Shown here piece after piece: positions 8,214 to 17,718 of a stretch of 64,000 nt of DNA. The notes under the pieces were generated by a model that did not search any database, had not been told where the DNA came from, and saw only the letters and a list, made by a program, of their open reading frames with translations. Both the position numbers and the translations under genes were made by a program. The stretch is taken from positions 23,168-87,167 of the IMG/VR virus record IMGVR_UViG_3300009703_002976. One strand, written 5' to 3'. This stretch comes from a virus. The number at the start of each line of letters is the position of its first letter. The first letter of the stretch is position 1.

Positions 8214-8813
8214 ATGTATATAACAAACAATAAAATTACAACAGATTTGGATCTATCTTCTTCTATAGAACTATTAAATAAAATAAAATTTGCTCTTTTT
8301 TCTTCAGATGAAAGTTTGTTAAATTTTGATCTTTCTAATGCATTGAATTATGAACTTCCTAGATTGTATGTTATGGAAAGTAATAATATTATGAATTTTA
8401 TTGAATTTTATAAATCTGAACCAGATATAGATACAAAGAATTCATTAAAATCCTATTGTGCCCAACATCTTACTTGGACAAATACTTTATTTCATGTAAC
8501 TGTATCTGATGCATTAGTAACTACAATTAACAAAGTTTTTACTAATTTTACAACAGCAATGGGTAGTGATGTAGATGAAAGAATTGAATCTGCTACTGGT
8601 AGTCCATTATATGATGCAACAACTACAATAGGAACAAATTTGGACTCTGTTGATTTGACTAATATTGATTCAGAGACAGCTAAAACTTCATGGACGGAAA
8701 AAGAATTAAAAGATTTGGGAATTTTTATGTTACAAGCATCAGGAAGTATTCCATATGATTTAATTAAAGATGATGTATTGGTTGTTTTAAGTGATTCACC
8801 TACAAGTTTATAG
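8214..8813 (+). CDS. Unknown protein after candidate late promoter
   Basis: The 199-residue protein starts at an ATG with a clear Shine-Dalgarno (AGAGGA, 7 bases away), unlike most genes around it. The sequence is mostly polar and helical, rich in Thr, Ser and Asp. It has mid segments SYCAQHLTWTNTLFHVTV and DALVTTINKVFTNFTTAM, and ends acidic/hydrophobic (KDDVLVVLSDSPTSL). No motif for catalysis or membrane insertion is visible. Its own promoter-like element and strong RBS suggest higher or separately timed expression. A virion or partner role is possible but unproven. Confidence 0.55.
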   Translation: MYITNNKITTDLDLSSSIELLNKIKFALFSSDESLLNFDLSNALNYELPRLYVMESNNIMNFIEFYKSEPDIDTKNSLKSYCAQHLTWTNTLFHVTVSDALVTTINKVFTNFTTAMGSDVDERIESATGSPLYDATTTIGTNLDSVDLTNIDSETAKTSWTEKELKDLGIFMLQASGSIPYDLIKDDVLVVLSDSPTSL

Positions 8814-8837
8814 ATTTTTTTAAAAATATATTATTTA

Positions 8838-10268
8838 ATGATTGATAAAGATCCTGAAAATCTCCCCTCATCTACTTTTTGTGCATTACCGTGGATGCAC
8901 ATTTCTACTCGCCCCAATGGACATATGCGTGTATGTTGTACTGCAAATGCATCCGCAGTACAAGATAAAGATTCAACAAATAAAACAATTTCAGAAGCAG
9001 GTGTTCTTAGGAGAGATGATGGAAAGCCTGCCAATTTAGCAACAACAAGTTTACTAGATGCATGGAATAATGAATATATGAAATCCGTGCGAAAGATGAT
9101 GCTTAGAGGTGAACGTCCTGCATCTTGTCTAAAATGTTTTAAGGAGGAAGATGCTGGACATAGATCAAAACGACAATGGGAAACAGCAAAATGGGTTAAC
9201 GAAATTGGACTTGAAGAAATTATTGATGAAACCACAGTTGAAGGAGCCGTTCCACCTAAAGTACGGTATATTGATCTTCGGCTTGGTAGTAAGTGTCAGC
9301 TTGCATGTGTTATGTGTAGTCCTCATGATTCATCTAAGTGGGTAAAAGAGTATAAAGAAATATATCCAGAAATAAAAAATCCTAGATTAAAAGATTCGCA
9401 ATTATGGGAAAAGGAATCTGGAAAATTAGCTTGGTCTGGTGGATCATATGCTTGGCATAAATCAAATCCCAATTTCTGGGAAGAATTTTATACTCAAGTG
9501 CCAACTCTTAAACAATTATATTGGGCTGGCGGTGAATCATTAATTATGAAAGAACATTATGAAGTTCTTGAAAAAATTATTGAGATGGGTTATGCTAAAG
9601 ATATTGAAGTTAGATATAATTCGAATGGACTTGAATGGGATTCTAATTTGTTTGATCTTTGGAAAGAATATAAGAATGTTATTTTTCATTTTAGTGTAGA
9701 TTCATATAAAGAAAAAAATCATTTCATTAGATATCCTTCTCGTTGGAAAAGAATTGTAAAACAAATGCATGTGTTAGATGATTATCCTCATGGTAATCTT
9801 AGATTGACAACAGCAACTACAATTACTGCTCTCAATATTTTTTATCTTCCAGAATTTATAAGTTGGAAATTAGAAGAAGATTGGAAATTACTTAATAAAT
9901 TTCCTGCTGGTGCTGGTATGATTGATTTGCATCTTGCATATTGGCCCCCCCAATTAAATTGTAAGGTATTACCTAAATGGTTTAAACGAGATGTAACTGA
10001 TAAATTCGAAGAGTTTTATCCATGGCTTGAAGAGAATTGGAAAAAATGTAATGGAGTTGAGGTCGAAAATATCGACTTCAAAGAGTGGAGAGAATTGCCG
10101 TATGGTATAAAAAGACTTGAGGGCCTTGTGTCTTTTATGAACTCTGAAGATTGGTCTGAAAGATTGCCCGAAACTGCTGAATGGTGTTTTACTATTGCAA
10201 AGACAAGAAACTTAGATTTTATAAAAATATTTCCTGATTTAGAATGGCTGGAGTGGTATGCAAATTGA
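8838..10268 (+). CDS. Radical SAM protein with N-terminal twitch/SPASM-like domain
   Basis: The 476-residue protein opens with FCALPWMHI (C15), a CC pair (C33, C34) and C97-x2-C100 (SCLKCFKEE). This is the arrangement seen in phage and bacterial 'twitch domain' radical SAM proteins. The core follows with C153-x3-C157-x2-C160 (KCQLACVMC) and a glycine motif WAGGES. It therefore probably binds the SAM cluster plus an auxiliary cluster. It overlaps the PP-loop gene downstream by 11 bases. Codon use seems slightly richer in G/C than neighbours. The reaction is unknown. Confidence 0.85.
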   Translation: MIDKDPENLPSSTFCALPWMHISTRPNGHMRVCCTANASAVQDKDSTNKTISEAGVLRRDDGKPANLATTSLLDAWNNEYMKSVRKMMLRGERPASCLKCFKEEDAGHRSKRQWETAKWVNEIGLEEIIDETTVEGAVPPKVRYIDLRLGSKCQLACVMCSPHDSSKWVKEYKEIYPEIKNPRLKDSQLWEKESGKLAWSGGSYAWHKSNPNFWEEFYTQVPTLKQLYWAGGESLIMKEHYEVLEKIIEMGYAKDIEVRYNSNGLEWDSNLFDLWKEYKNVIFHFSVDSYKEKNHFIRYPSRWKRIVKQMHVLDDYPHGNLRLTTATTITALNIFYLPEFISWKLEEDWKLLNKFPAGAGMIDLHLAYWPPQLNCKVLPKWFKRDVTDKFEEFYPWLEENWKKCNGVEVENIDFKEWRELPYGIKRLEGLVSFMNSEDWSERLPETAEWCFTIAKTRNLDFIKIFPDLEWLEWYAN

Positions 10269-11010
10269 AATTCCCAAAACAATACGTAGATTGAAACAAA
10301 AATTCATTGAAGAACTTTATTCAAAATATGAGGGCGAAGATGTTTGGAAAAATCTAAGACATTATAAAGACAAATGTTATGAAGAAAAGTTTGTAAATAC
10401 TATAGGTATTTGGATGTCGGGTGGAGCAGATAGTTCAATGTTAGCATATTTACTTGCTAAAAAAATTAAAGAAGAAAATTTAAATATAAAAATTCAACCT
10501 TTGTCTGTTAGAAGAGGAAGACCTAATAATCCAATATATGCTGGAAATGTTATAGATTGGATTGAAGAAGAATTAAATATTAAAATGAATGATCATATCA
10601 TATATTTTCCAGATATTACAGATAAGCATCAACGAGAAATAAAAGAATTTTGGGATAGAGATGATGAAAATTTTAGAAATGATTTATTTCAAATTCTTTA
10701 TTCTGGAATAACGTGTAATCCTCCTGTTAATGATAAAACTATTCCTTTAAATAAAGAACGTAGTAGAGATGAAAATGCGGATAGACCTTTAATATCAGAA
10801 AATGGAATTCGTTATTATTTAAATCCTTTTTTTGATATAAACAAAAAACAATTAGCAGAATTATATAAAGAAAATAATTTATTAAATACTCTTTTTTCTC
10901 AAACTTATAGTTGTGAGGGAGAGGCCGAAGACACTAAAACACATACTCAGCATTGTGAAAAATGTTGGTGGTGTCAAGAAAGATTTTGGGCGTTTGGAAG
11001 ATATGTATAA
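10258..11010 (+). CDS. QueC-like PP-loop ATPase
   Basis: The 250-residue protein has a PP-loop IWMSGGADSSML (S54-G-G-A-D-S59), the pyrophosphate loop of adenine-nucleotide alpha-hydrolases. The C-terminus has S-C219, then C233-x2-C236-x2-C239-x2-R242 and AFG. This is the order of the zinc cysteines and following Arg in QueC (7-cyano-7-deazaguanine synthase). QueC adenylates a carboxylate and converts it to a nitrile with ammonia. This protein may activate a carboxylate or nucleobase in the same way. A queuosine/DNA-deazaguanine pathway is not shown, because no QueD, FolE or DpdA is recognised. It is sandwiched between, and overlaps, two radical SAM genes. Confidence 0.78.
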   Translation: MQIEIPKTIRRLKQKFIEELYSKYEGEDVWKNLRHYKDKCYEEKFVNTIGIWMSGGADSSMLAYLLAKKIKEENLNIKIQPLSVRRGRPNNPIYAGNVIDWIEEELNIKMNDHIIYFPDITDKHQREIKEFWDRDDENFRNDLFQILYSGITCNPPVNDKTIPLNKERSRDENADRPLISENGIRYYLNPFFDINKKQLAELYKENNLLNTLFSQTYSCEGEAEDTKTHTQHCEKCWWCQERFWAFGRYV

Positions 11011-12139
11011 TATTGAAGATCAATCAAATCGATATCAAATAATATGGGATCTTGGAAGAAGATGTTCATATGCATGTTCCTATTGTCCGCCTCATAGAAA
11101 TAATAAAACATCCTCGTTTGTAAATTATAAAACATTATGTAAGTCTATGGATAATGTTGCAGAATATGCGTTGCTTTATGATACATTTAGAAAAAAACCT
11201 GCTAAGAAAAAATTGAGCTTTACTGGTGGTGAACCAACAGTACACCCTGATTTTTTTAGATTTTTAAAATATGTAAAAAAAGAATATCCTGATTTTAGTC
11301 GAGGATTGACAACTAATGGATGGTTTGGTAATAATATTTTAGATAAAGTTTTATCATTGACTACGGGAGGAACATTATCTTATCATTGTGAAGCAACAAA
11401 GAAACAAAAACAACAAGTAATATCAAATGCAATATATTTAAGACAAAAATATAAAGTTAATGTGATGTTTCATAAAGATTATTTTGAAGAATGTATAGAT
11501 GTATGTGAACAATTAGAAAAAAATAGTGTAGATTATGTACCAAGAATTATAGGAGATGATAATCCTAACGATAAAAAGTCTATAATATTGGGTTATACAC
11601 ATAAGTATAATAAAGATCAAATGAAATGGTTTCGTAACTATTGGAAACAAAGGGGACAAAATGTCTCAGAAAAAGGAAACACTCAAAAAGGACTGGGAAG
11701 ACCGTGTTGTGGAGGAAGATGTTTCAAGGCAGACGGTGTGGATACTTATTTTTTGCCTGACACTAATTTTTTGGGGTGGAATTGCATGGTTAATTGGTAC
11801 TTTCTTTTTTTAAATTCTGAATTAGATGCAGTTTATACACATCAAACTTGTGGAGTTAATTTAAATGGTGAAGTTGCTCCTTTAGGAAAAATATCAGAGT
11901 TTGATAAAATCATAGATGACTTAGCAGATAATATGTATCAAAAAAAGGTACCTATGATTACTTGCCCAAAAACTTTTTGTGGATGCGGTATGTGCATTAC
12001 AAAATCTAAAGACTCTATAGATGAAATGTTTAATCGACACGTAATTGATGAGTTAAATTATGAAAAAGTATCTCAAAAAACAAGTGATTGGAATACAGAT
12101 TTAACAGTTAAAAAATTATTTGAAAATAATGTGTTATGA
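11003..12139 (+). CDS. Radical SAM enzyme paired with QueC-like gene
   Basis: The 378-residue protein has C21-x3-C25-x2-C28 (RCSYACSYC) very near the start, followed by FTGGEPTVHP. The C-terminal half has several extra cysteines (GRPCCGGRC; CPKTFCGCGMC), suggesting auxiliary iron-sulphur clusters. A longer frame from GTG 10913 exists, but ATG 11003 overlaps the QueC-like stop by only 8 bases and places the cluster motif at the canonical N-terminal distance. In queuosine synthesis a radical SAM enzyme (QueE) makes the substrate of QueC. An analogous pairing is inferred, but this protein is longer and not clearly QueE. Confidence 0.83.
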   Translation: MYNIEDQSNRYQIIWDLGRRCSYACSYCPPHRNNKTSSFVNYKTLCKSMDNVAEYALLYDTFRKKPAKKKLSFTGGEPTVHPDFFRFLKYVKKEYPDFSRGLTTNGWFGNNILDKVLSLTTGGTLSYHCEATKKQKQQVISNAIYLRQKYKVNVMFHKDYFEECIDVCEQLEKNSVDYVPRIIGDDNPNDKKSIILGYTHKYNKDQMKWFRNYWKQRGQNVSEKGNTQKGLGRPCCGGRCFKADGVDTYFLPDTNFLGWNCMVNWYFLFLNSELDAVYTHQTCGVNLNGEVAPLGKISEFDKIIDDLADNMYQKKVPMITCPKTFCGCGMCITKSKDSIDEMFNRHVIDELNYEKVSQKTSDWNTDLTVKKLFENNVL

Positions 12140-13224
12140 AACATTTTTGCATGGCTCCCTTTGTACACATTCAAAGAAATTCTTTTGGTGAATTTAATCC
12201 TTGTTGTATGTTTAGTGATAGAATTTATTCTGAATATAATTCTATATACGAAGCATTCAATAGTGGAGAGAATAATAATCTTAGACAAAGAATGTTAAAT
12301 GATGAAAAAATAGAAGGATGTAATAAATGTTATAGAGATGAGTCTTTGGGAAAACACAGTTATAGACAACGTTTTAATGAAAGATATAAACAAGAATATA
12401 TTGATAATCCAAAAATAAAAGAATTAGAATTAGCATTAAGTAATAAATGTAATTATAAATGTGTAGACTGTAATACGAAATTTAGTTCTTCTTGGTATGA
12501 AGATGATCTGTTATTAGAAAGAACTCACTATACTTTTAAAGGACGAGATGTAAAAAATACAATTCATGAAGAAGATTTTAAAATCATGGATTTGAATGAA
12601 ATAAAAATTTTAGGGGGCGAGCCATTTTTAGATAAAAGATATATTGATGTTTTTAAAAAAATAGATGCTGAAAATATTAAGTTGTTTCTTGTTACAAATA
12701 ATTCTGTTTTCCCTAATAAAGAATGGATAGAACAATTAAAAAGATTTAAACATATTAATTTTAATATTAGTATTGATGGTGTTCATGAAGTTGCAGAATT
12801 TGTAAGATATGGAACTAAATTTATAAAATTTGAAAAAAATTATAAAAAATGGTTGGATTTAAATTTTCATAATATAGACATAATTCCTCATTTTGTTTTT
12901 CATTCTTTAAATGTTTTAAACTTTGATCAGACGATAGATTGGTTAATTGATGTTTATGATTCAGATATAGAAACAATATTAAATTATATTTCCTATGATT
13001 TTTTATCAATGCCTGAAATGTTAAATTGTTCATTTTTAACGGATGAATGTAAAAATATGATTGTTGATAATAGTGTTTATTTTAAAAATGAATTAGAAAA
13101 TTTTCTTGAAAGCAATTCATATAATTCGACATATATTGATGAATTGAAAAAATTTGTTTCTTTTTTGAATTTAAGAAGTGAAATACCCAATCAATCTTTT
13201 CAAGTTATATCATGTTTAAAATAA
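12136..13224 (+). CDS. Radical SAM protein with N-terminal twitch/SPASM-like domain
   Basis: The 362-residue protein begins MKHFCMAPFVHI (C5), then a CC pair (C23, C24) and C62-x2-C65 (CNKCYRDE). The radical SAM motif follows at C105-x3-C109-x2-C112 (KCNYKCVDC), then LGGEPFLD. This is the same architecture as the proteins at 8838, 15108 and 17705. It starts on the previous stop (4-base overlap) and overlaps the next gene by 13 bases. The target is unknown; tandem paralogues suggest successive modifications or a family of related substrates. Confidence 0.85.
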   Translation: MKHFCMAPFVHIQRNSFGEFNPCCMFSDRIYSEYNSIYEAFNSGENNNLRQRMLNDEKIEGCNKCYRDESLGKHSYRQRFNERYKQEYIDNPKIKELELALSNKCNYKCVDCNTKFSSSWYEDDLLLERTHYTFKGRDVKNTIHEEDFKIMDLNEIKILGGEPFLDKRYIDVFKKIDAENIKLFLVTNNSVFPNKEWIEQLKRFKHINFNISIDGVHEVAEFVRYGTKFIKFEKNYKKWLDLNFHNIDIIPHFVFHSLNVLNFDQTIDWLIDVYDSDIETILNYISYDFLSMPEMLNCSFLTDECKNMIVDNSVYFKNELENFLESNSYNSTYIDELKKFVSFLNLRSEIPNQSFQVISCLK

Positions 13225-14198
13225 ATGTTATAGAAATAGAATTGTCATCTCTTTGTAACGCAAAATGTTCTGCATGTATGCGTACTATATTAGATGAACG
13301 TGGAAAATATTATTTAAAAGATAATTTGCCTTTGAATGAAATTGAATCGTGGTTTAATGACATAGATTTATCAAATACTAAAATAAAAATGTGTGGAGTA
13401 TTGGGTGATCCAATGATTAATCCGGAATTGCATGATATTGTTTTTTATTTTTTATATGAAAAACATGTAAGAGATATTGAAATGTCTACGAATGGTGGTA
13501 CTCGTACACTTGATTTCTGGAAAGAATTGGGTATGTTATCAAAAAATTCGAATAAAAGATTTTATGTTCATTGGGCTATTGATGGAGTTACAAAAAATGA
13601 CTATAGAGAAAACGTTGTACTCGATAGAGTATGGAATAATATTAATGCTTACCATTCTACTGGCGGCCATAGTATCTGGCAGTATATCATTTTTGATTAT
13701 AATGAAGACGAAGTTGAAATGGCCAGAGAAAAAGCAAAAGAAAATGGAATGAAATTTGCAACTCGTAAAAGTTGGAGAAATAATTCAGATTTTGCTAAAG
13801 TTAAATCTAGGGCCGCTAAAGAAATTGATGCTGAAAAGTATGAAGAAGTTGAAAAACGAGCATATGAGAAATCATATGAAGATGCAAAAATTGTATGTAG
13901 ACATAAAGTAAAAGGAGAAATATACATTGGTGCAAATAGAAGATTGTGGCCTTGTTGTCATTTATATGATGAAGATGTTGCTCAAAAAAATAATTCTATG
14001 AAACATTTATTTGAGTCTGTGGGACACAATTTTAATGATTTAAATAAACATAGTATAAAAGATATTTTATCTGGTGAGTGGTATAAAAAGACTTTAGAAG
14101 ATAGTTGGAATAAATTTCATCCTATGCATTTGCCTAGATGTTATTTGACATGTGGAGATGAAGGAAAACGAGCGGTTATTAAAAATGTGGAAAACTAA
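13212..14198 (+). CDS. Radical SAM/SPASM-like enzyme
   Basis: The 328-residue protein has C15-x3-C19-x2-C22 (LCNAKCSAC) at the N-terminus, then a degenerate glycine motif (CGVLGDPMINPEL). A C-terminal RLWPCCHLYDE pair with LPRCYLTCGDEG suggests an auxiliary cluster. Architecture and motifs closely match the following gene (14185) and 20799: cluster motif first, 'CG...DP' loop, C-terminal CC. The three are probably paralogues. A substrate cannot be named. It overlaps neighbours by 13 and 14 bases. Confidence 0.83.
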   Translation: MFKINVIEIELSSLCNAKCSACMRTILDERGKYYLKDNLPLNEIESWFNDIDLSNTKIKMCGVLGDPMINPELHDIVFYFLYEKHVRDIEMSTNGGTRTLDFWKELGMLSKNSNKRFYVHWAIDGVTKNDYRENVVLDRVWNNINAYHSTGGHSIWQYIIFDYNEDEVEMAREKAKENGMKFATRKSWRNNSDFAKVKSRAAKEIDAEKYEEVEKRAYEKSYEDAKIVCRHKVKGEIYIGANRRLWPCCHLYDEDVAQKNNSMKHLFESVGHNFNDLNKHSIKDILSGEWYKKTLEDSWNKFHPMHLPRCYLTCGDEGKRAVIKNVEN

Positions 14199-15114
14199 AA
14201 CAGTAGAATGGATCGATGTTGAATTAACATCATTTTGTAATATAGCATGTCCTGGTTGTTTGAGACAAGAAAAAAGAAAACAAGTAGATCATATTTTAGA
14301 TAAAGATATGATACAATTTTCTGATTTGCAAAAATGGATCAGAAAAGAAGATTTCCCTAATTTAAAATTGCTTAATTTTTGTGGATCTGTAGATGAGCCC
14401 ACAACACATCCTGAATTATTAGATATAGTAGAATATTTTTTAACATTTACAGAGATAAATATTGCATCCAATGGATCGACTAAGACAAAAGATTTTTGGA
14501 AAAAATTAGGAGAATATGGTGTATCTGTATTTTTTGGTATTGATGGTATAGATCAGAAATCGTTAGAGAAATATAGAATAGGTTCTAGTTTTAAAAAAAT
14601 ACAGGAAAATTATAGAGCATTTATTAAAGCGGGGGGTAATGCTACTTGGCAATTTATAGTATTTGAACATAATGAACATCTTTTGGAAGATGCAAAAGCT
14701 CTTTCAGAAAAAGAAGGATTTACAAATTTTAGAACAATATTTTCTCATAGAAAAGGAAGTGGAGAGATTGAAAAAAAGACAGTTGAAGAACAAGAGATAT
14801 ATTGTAAGTATGGACATCAAAAAAGACTTTTTATAAATCATACAGGAGCTTTGATACCATGTTGTTATTTAAACTCTGAAGCACTTGAATTACATGCTAA
14901 TGAAACTATTAAAACTAAATTTGGGACAAAATATATGGAATTAGATGGAGTGTTATCAAATAATCTTAAATATAATACAGTATCGGAAGTATTGAATGGA
15001 GAATTATTTAAATATATTATTGAATCTTGGAATGATGATCCAGTTGAAAAGTGTTGGCAAACATGTAAACAGAAAAAAAGAGATATTTTTATAGATGAGA
15101 AAGTAACATGCTGA
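14185..15114 (+). CDS. Radical SAM/SPASM-like enzyme (paralogue of neighbours)
   Basis: The 309-residue protein has C18-x3-C22-x2-C25 (FCNIACPGC) and a CGSVDEPTTHPELL loop corresponding to the SAM-binding glycine motif. A C-terminal CC pair (LIPCCYLN) and EKCWQTC follow. The ATG at 14185 gives a 14-base overlap with the upstream gene; the longer frame from 14152 would overlap by 47 bases and is not preferred. It resembles 13212 in motif order, including the middle phrase ATWQFIVFEHNE compared with SIWQYIIFDYNE there. It is a member of the ten-gene radical SAM set; the reaction is unknown. Confidence 0.83.
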   Translation: MWKTKTVEWIDVELTSFCNIACPGCLRQEKRKQVDHILDKDMIQFSDLQKWIRKEDFPNLKLLNFCGSVDEPTTHPELLDIVEYFLTFTEINIASNGSTKTKDFWKKLGEYGVSVFFGIDGIDQKSLEKYRIGSSFKKIQENYRAFIKAGGNATWQFIVFEHNEHLLEDAKALSEKEGFTNFRTIFSHRKGSGEIEKKTVEEQEIYCKYGHQKRLFINHTGALIPCCYLNSEALELHANETIKTKFGTKYMELDGVLSNNLKYNTVSEVLNGELFKYIIESWNDDPVEKCWQTCKQKKRDIFIDEKVTC

Positions 15115-16454
15115 CTTGTTTTTACGCCCTTGGTGGAATTAATTATAAAAATGGAGTTATAACAACTTGTCCAAGACAAGCAAATCAATTAGTATTTGCT
15201 CATGAAACAATATTGCCCTCAGAAATATTTAATCATAAAAATTTTAAAGAACTTAGAAAATCATTATATCAAAATAAATGGCCTAGTGGATGTGATACAT
15301 GTGAGAATATGGAACAGGTAGGAGCAAAGTCTATGAGAAAAGATTATGTTTTAAATTCTGATAATTTTTTTCATAAGCCACAAAAAGACGATTATTCGGA
15401 CGGAGATCCACAAAAAAATAAATTAAAAGATGAAAAAACAGAAATAAGATTATATGATTGTTATAATCCTATAACACATGAAGTAAACACAAAAGGATTG
15501 CGACATGTTGAGTTTAGATTTAGTACGGCTTGTAATTTTTCTTGTTTACATTGTTCAAAAGTTTATTCCTCGGGATGGACTAAAAAATTACGTAATTATG
15601 AACCCGATCAAGAAGTTATACTAAATGATTTAAGACAATTGTTAGGAACAGAACATAGACATGGCCCAAATGATAGAAATGAAATGTCTTTATCTATTGA
15701 AGAATCTTTAAAAATTGTAGAAGACCTGAATGAAAATTTTCCATTATTACAATATGTGGATTTTGCAGGAGGAGAATTACTATATCAAAAGCAATTTTTT
15801 CCCACATTGAAAAAATTAGCAGATCATCCTAATGCAAAAAATATAAAAATATCTTTTCATACAAATTTTAATGCTGATTTTGATGTTGCACTTTTGTCTA
15901 AACATCTGGAATGTTTTGGCTCTTCAGCAATAATAATATCTGTTGATGCGGGTAAAACATTTTATTCTTATTTTAGAAATGGGGGTGAATGGGACAAATT
16001 GAAAAATAATATTCAAGAATTTAAAAAAATAAATGATTTTACTTGGGTTGATATGAGTTGTACAACTTCAATTTATCAAATGTTGGATATATATGATGTT
16101 TTTGATTCGTTTTATGATTTGAATTTAAACTTTGATGCATCTATAGTTCAAACTCCACAATATTTGGATCCGTCATTAATACTTTATGATTTTTATGATG
16201 AGACTATGAAAGATATTGAAAAAACATATGAGTTAATTGAAAAAAGACAAAAAAATCCTGAAGGAAAAAGTGATTATTCAAAATATTGGTTTAATTATAT
16301 TGTGGATTATGTAAAGCAAACGAAAATAAGTTATAATAATTTTAATAGATTTTTAATATATCGAAAAAAATCAGATGAGATTTGGAATCAAGATTTTAAT
16401 GATTATTTTGAAAATTATCAAATCGAAAATAATGAATTAGTGAGAGTTAAGTGA
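15108..16454 (+). CDS. Radical SAM protein with N-terminal twitch-like domain
   Basis: The 448-residue protein has an N-terminal twitch-like region with C4 and C21 (TTCPRQ) and C62-x2-C65 (GCDTCENME). The CC pair of its relatives is reduced to one Cys at C21. The radical SAM core has C142-x3-C146-x2-C149 (ACNFSCLHC) and FAGGELLYQ. A long charged insert of about residues 85-125 separates the halves. It overlaps the preceding gene by 7 bases and the next by 4 (GTGA). Same family as 8838, 12136 and 17705; substrate unknown. Confidence 0.82.
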   Translation: MLTCFYALGGINYKNGVITTCPRQANQLVFAHETILPSEIFNHKNFKELRKSLYQNKWPSGCDTCENMEQVGAKSMRKDYVLNSDNFFHKPQKDDYSDGDPQKNKLKDEKTEIRLYDCYNPITHEVNTKGLRHVEFRFSTACNFSCLHCSKVYSSGWTKKLRNYEPDQEVILNDLRQLLGTEHRHGPNDRNEMSLSIEESLKIVEDLNENFPLLQYVDFAGGELLYQKQFFPTLKKLADHPNAKNIKISFHTNFNADFDVALLSKHLECFGSSAIIISVDAGKTFYSYFRNGGEWDKLKNNIQEFKKINDFTWVDMSCTTSIYQMLDIYDVFDSFYDLNLNFDASIVQTPQYLDPSLILYDFYDETMKDIEKTYELIEKRQKNPEGKSDYSKYWFNYIVDYVKQTKISYNNFNRFLIYRKKSDEIWNQDFNDYFENYQIENNELVRVK

Positions 16455-17518
16455 AATTAAGTGAATATGATTTTACCAAGATACCTTGGAATAAAATTGA
16501 ACGAGTTGGGACTTGGAAGATGCTGGAGTCTGACTTATTTACAGTTTCATGGTTGTTAGGGAGATTTTGTAATTATAGATGTTCATATTGCTGGCCATAT
16601 GCAAGAAGTAATACTAAAGATCATCGTCCTGTGAAATTATGTCTCAATACAATTGATGAAATTAAACGACAGGCCAGAGAAAGAAATTTTAATTCCTTTC
16701 ATTTTAGTCTATCTGGAGGTGAGCCCACTTTTCATCCAGCATATCTTGATATACTTGAACATCTTGCAGATGATGTAGTATACACTAATTATTCATCTGT
16801 CCATATGACTTCAAATTGTTCTCGACCTATGAAGTGGTTTGAACGATATGTTGAGTCAGCAAAGAAATTTTCAAGAGCATCTATTACTGCATCATTTCAT
16901 CGTGAATATATTACAAAAAATAAACTTAATGATTTTGCAGATAAACTTGATTTTTGTCAACGTAATGGTGTAAGAGTAACAATTAATTCTGTAATGGTAC
17001 CAGAAAAATTTGATGAAATATATAAAGACTTATTGTATTTTTATGAACGAGGCATAAACGTAACACTTAAACCACAAAGTGATCCTACTGCATCATTTGT
17101 TGTTGATGGATATTCTGAAGAACAGATGCAAGTATTGCATAATGGTATGCCTCAGATTACAAACATGGAAGTTAAATCAAAAAAACTTCAAAACATTCGT
17201 CAAGAATTTGAAATTGTTATGAATGATGATGAAGGAAAAGAGTGGTATCTTGATCAAGCAGAAAGATTTAATGCATTTAATTTTAATAATTTTAAAGGAT
17301 GGACTTGCTCTACTGGTTATCGTAGTTGCATTATTCGTGAACCTGATGGAAGCATTAAACGATCTTATTCTTGTGGAGATGCTCCTTTAGGAAATATAGA
17401 AACAGGATTTAAATTATTTGATTCGCCTGTGATATGTACTACAAATGCGTGTGTAAGTTCTGCTGATAGTAAAATTCCTAAAAAGAAATCTAATTGTACC
17501 TTACCATTATGGAAATAG
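16451..17518 (+). CDS. Radical SAM enzyme
   Basis: The 355-residue protein starts at GTG overlapping the previous stop (GTGA). The cluster motif is C40-x3-C44-x2-C47 (FCNYRCSYC), preceded by TVSWLLGR as in 11003, and followed by LSGGEPTFHP. C-terminal cysteines (WTCSTGYRSC, SYSCGDAP, CTTNAC, NCTLP) suggest an additional cluster. It resembles 11003 in lacking the N-terminal twitch region. Base composition seems slightly less AT-rich than adjacent genes, a possible sign of separate acquisition. The reaction is unknown. Confidence 0.83.
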   Translation: MKLSEYDFTKIPWNKIERVGTWKMLESDLFTVSWLLGRFCNYRCSYCWPYARSNTKDHRPVKLCLNTIDEIKRQARERNFNSFHFSLSGGEPTFHPAYLDILEHLADDVVYTNYSSVHMTSNCSRPMKWFERYVESAKKFSRASITASFHREYITKNKLNDFADKLDFCQRNGVRVTINSVMVPEKFDEIYKDLLYFYERGINVTLKPQSDPTASFVVDGYSEEQMQVLHNGMPQITNMEVKSKKLQNIRQEFEIVMNDDEGKEWYLDQAERFNAFNFNNFKGWTCSTGYRSCIIREPDGSIKRSYSCGDAPLGNIETGFKLFDSPVICTTNACVSSADSKIPKKKSNCTLPLWK

Positions 17519-17718
17519 ATAATATTATAAATGATTATTCTTTGAGAGAATTACAAATTATTTCTTCAAGAATATTATCAGAACATGAAGCTACAAATAA
17601 TTTTATAAAACAATTTAAAGCAGATCATGATAGTCATCAATTTTATAAAAACGTTATTAAATGGTATATTGAAAAATATAAACATTTTCCTGAATTGAAA
17701 AAATATGATTCCTTCTAA
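17509..17718 (+). CDS. Small helical protein between radical SAM genes
   Basis: The 69-residue protein (MEIDNIINDYSLRELQIISS...) begins at an ATG overlapping the upstream stop by 10 bases. It ends 14 bases inside the next radical SAM gene. It is highly charged and predicted mostly helical, with no cysteine and no recognisable domain. It is the only small gene embedded inside the radical SAM array. A role as partner protein, recognition element or peptide substrate is conceivable, but nothing in the sequence shows which. Confidence 0.5.
   Translation: MEIDNIINDYSLRELQIISSRILSEHEATNNFIKQFKADHDSHQFYKNVIKWYIEKYKHFPELKKYDSF

Noticed and set aside
8831-9235. Minus-strand frame opposite the radical SAM gene at 8838
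   Set aside because: It is antisense to a gene with complete radical SAM motifs and has no RBS or recognisable domain; it is a shadow frame.
10258-12139. Complete queuosine/7-deazaguanine DNA modification pathway
   Set aside because: Only the QueC-like and an uncertain radical SAM gene are present in the window; QueD, FolE and DpdA-like genes are not seen.
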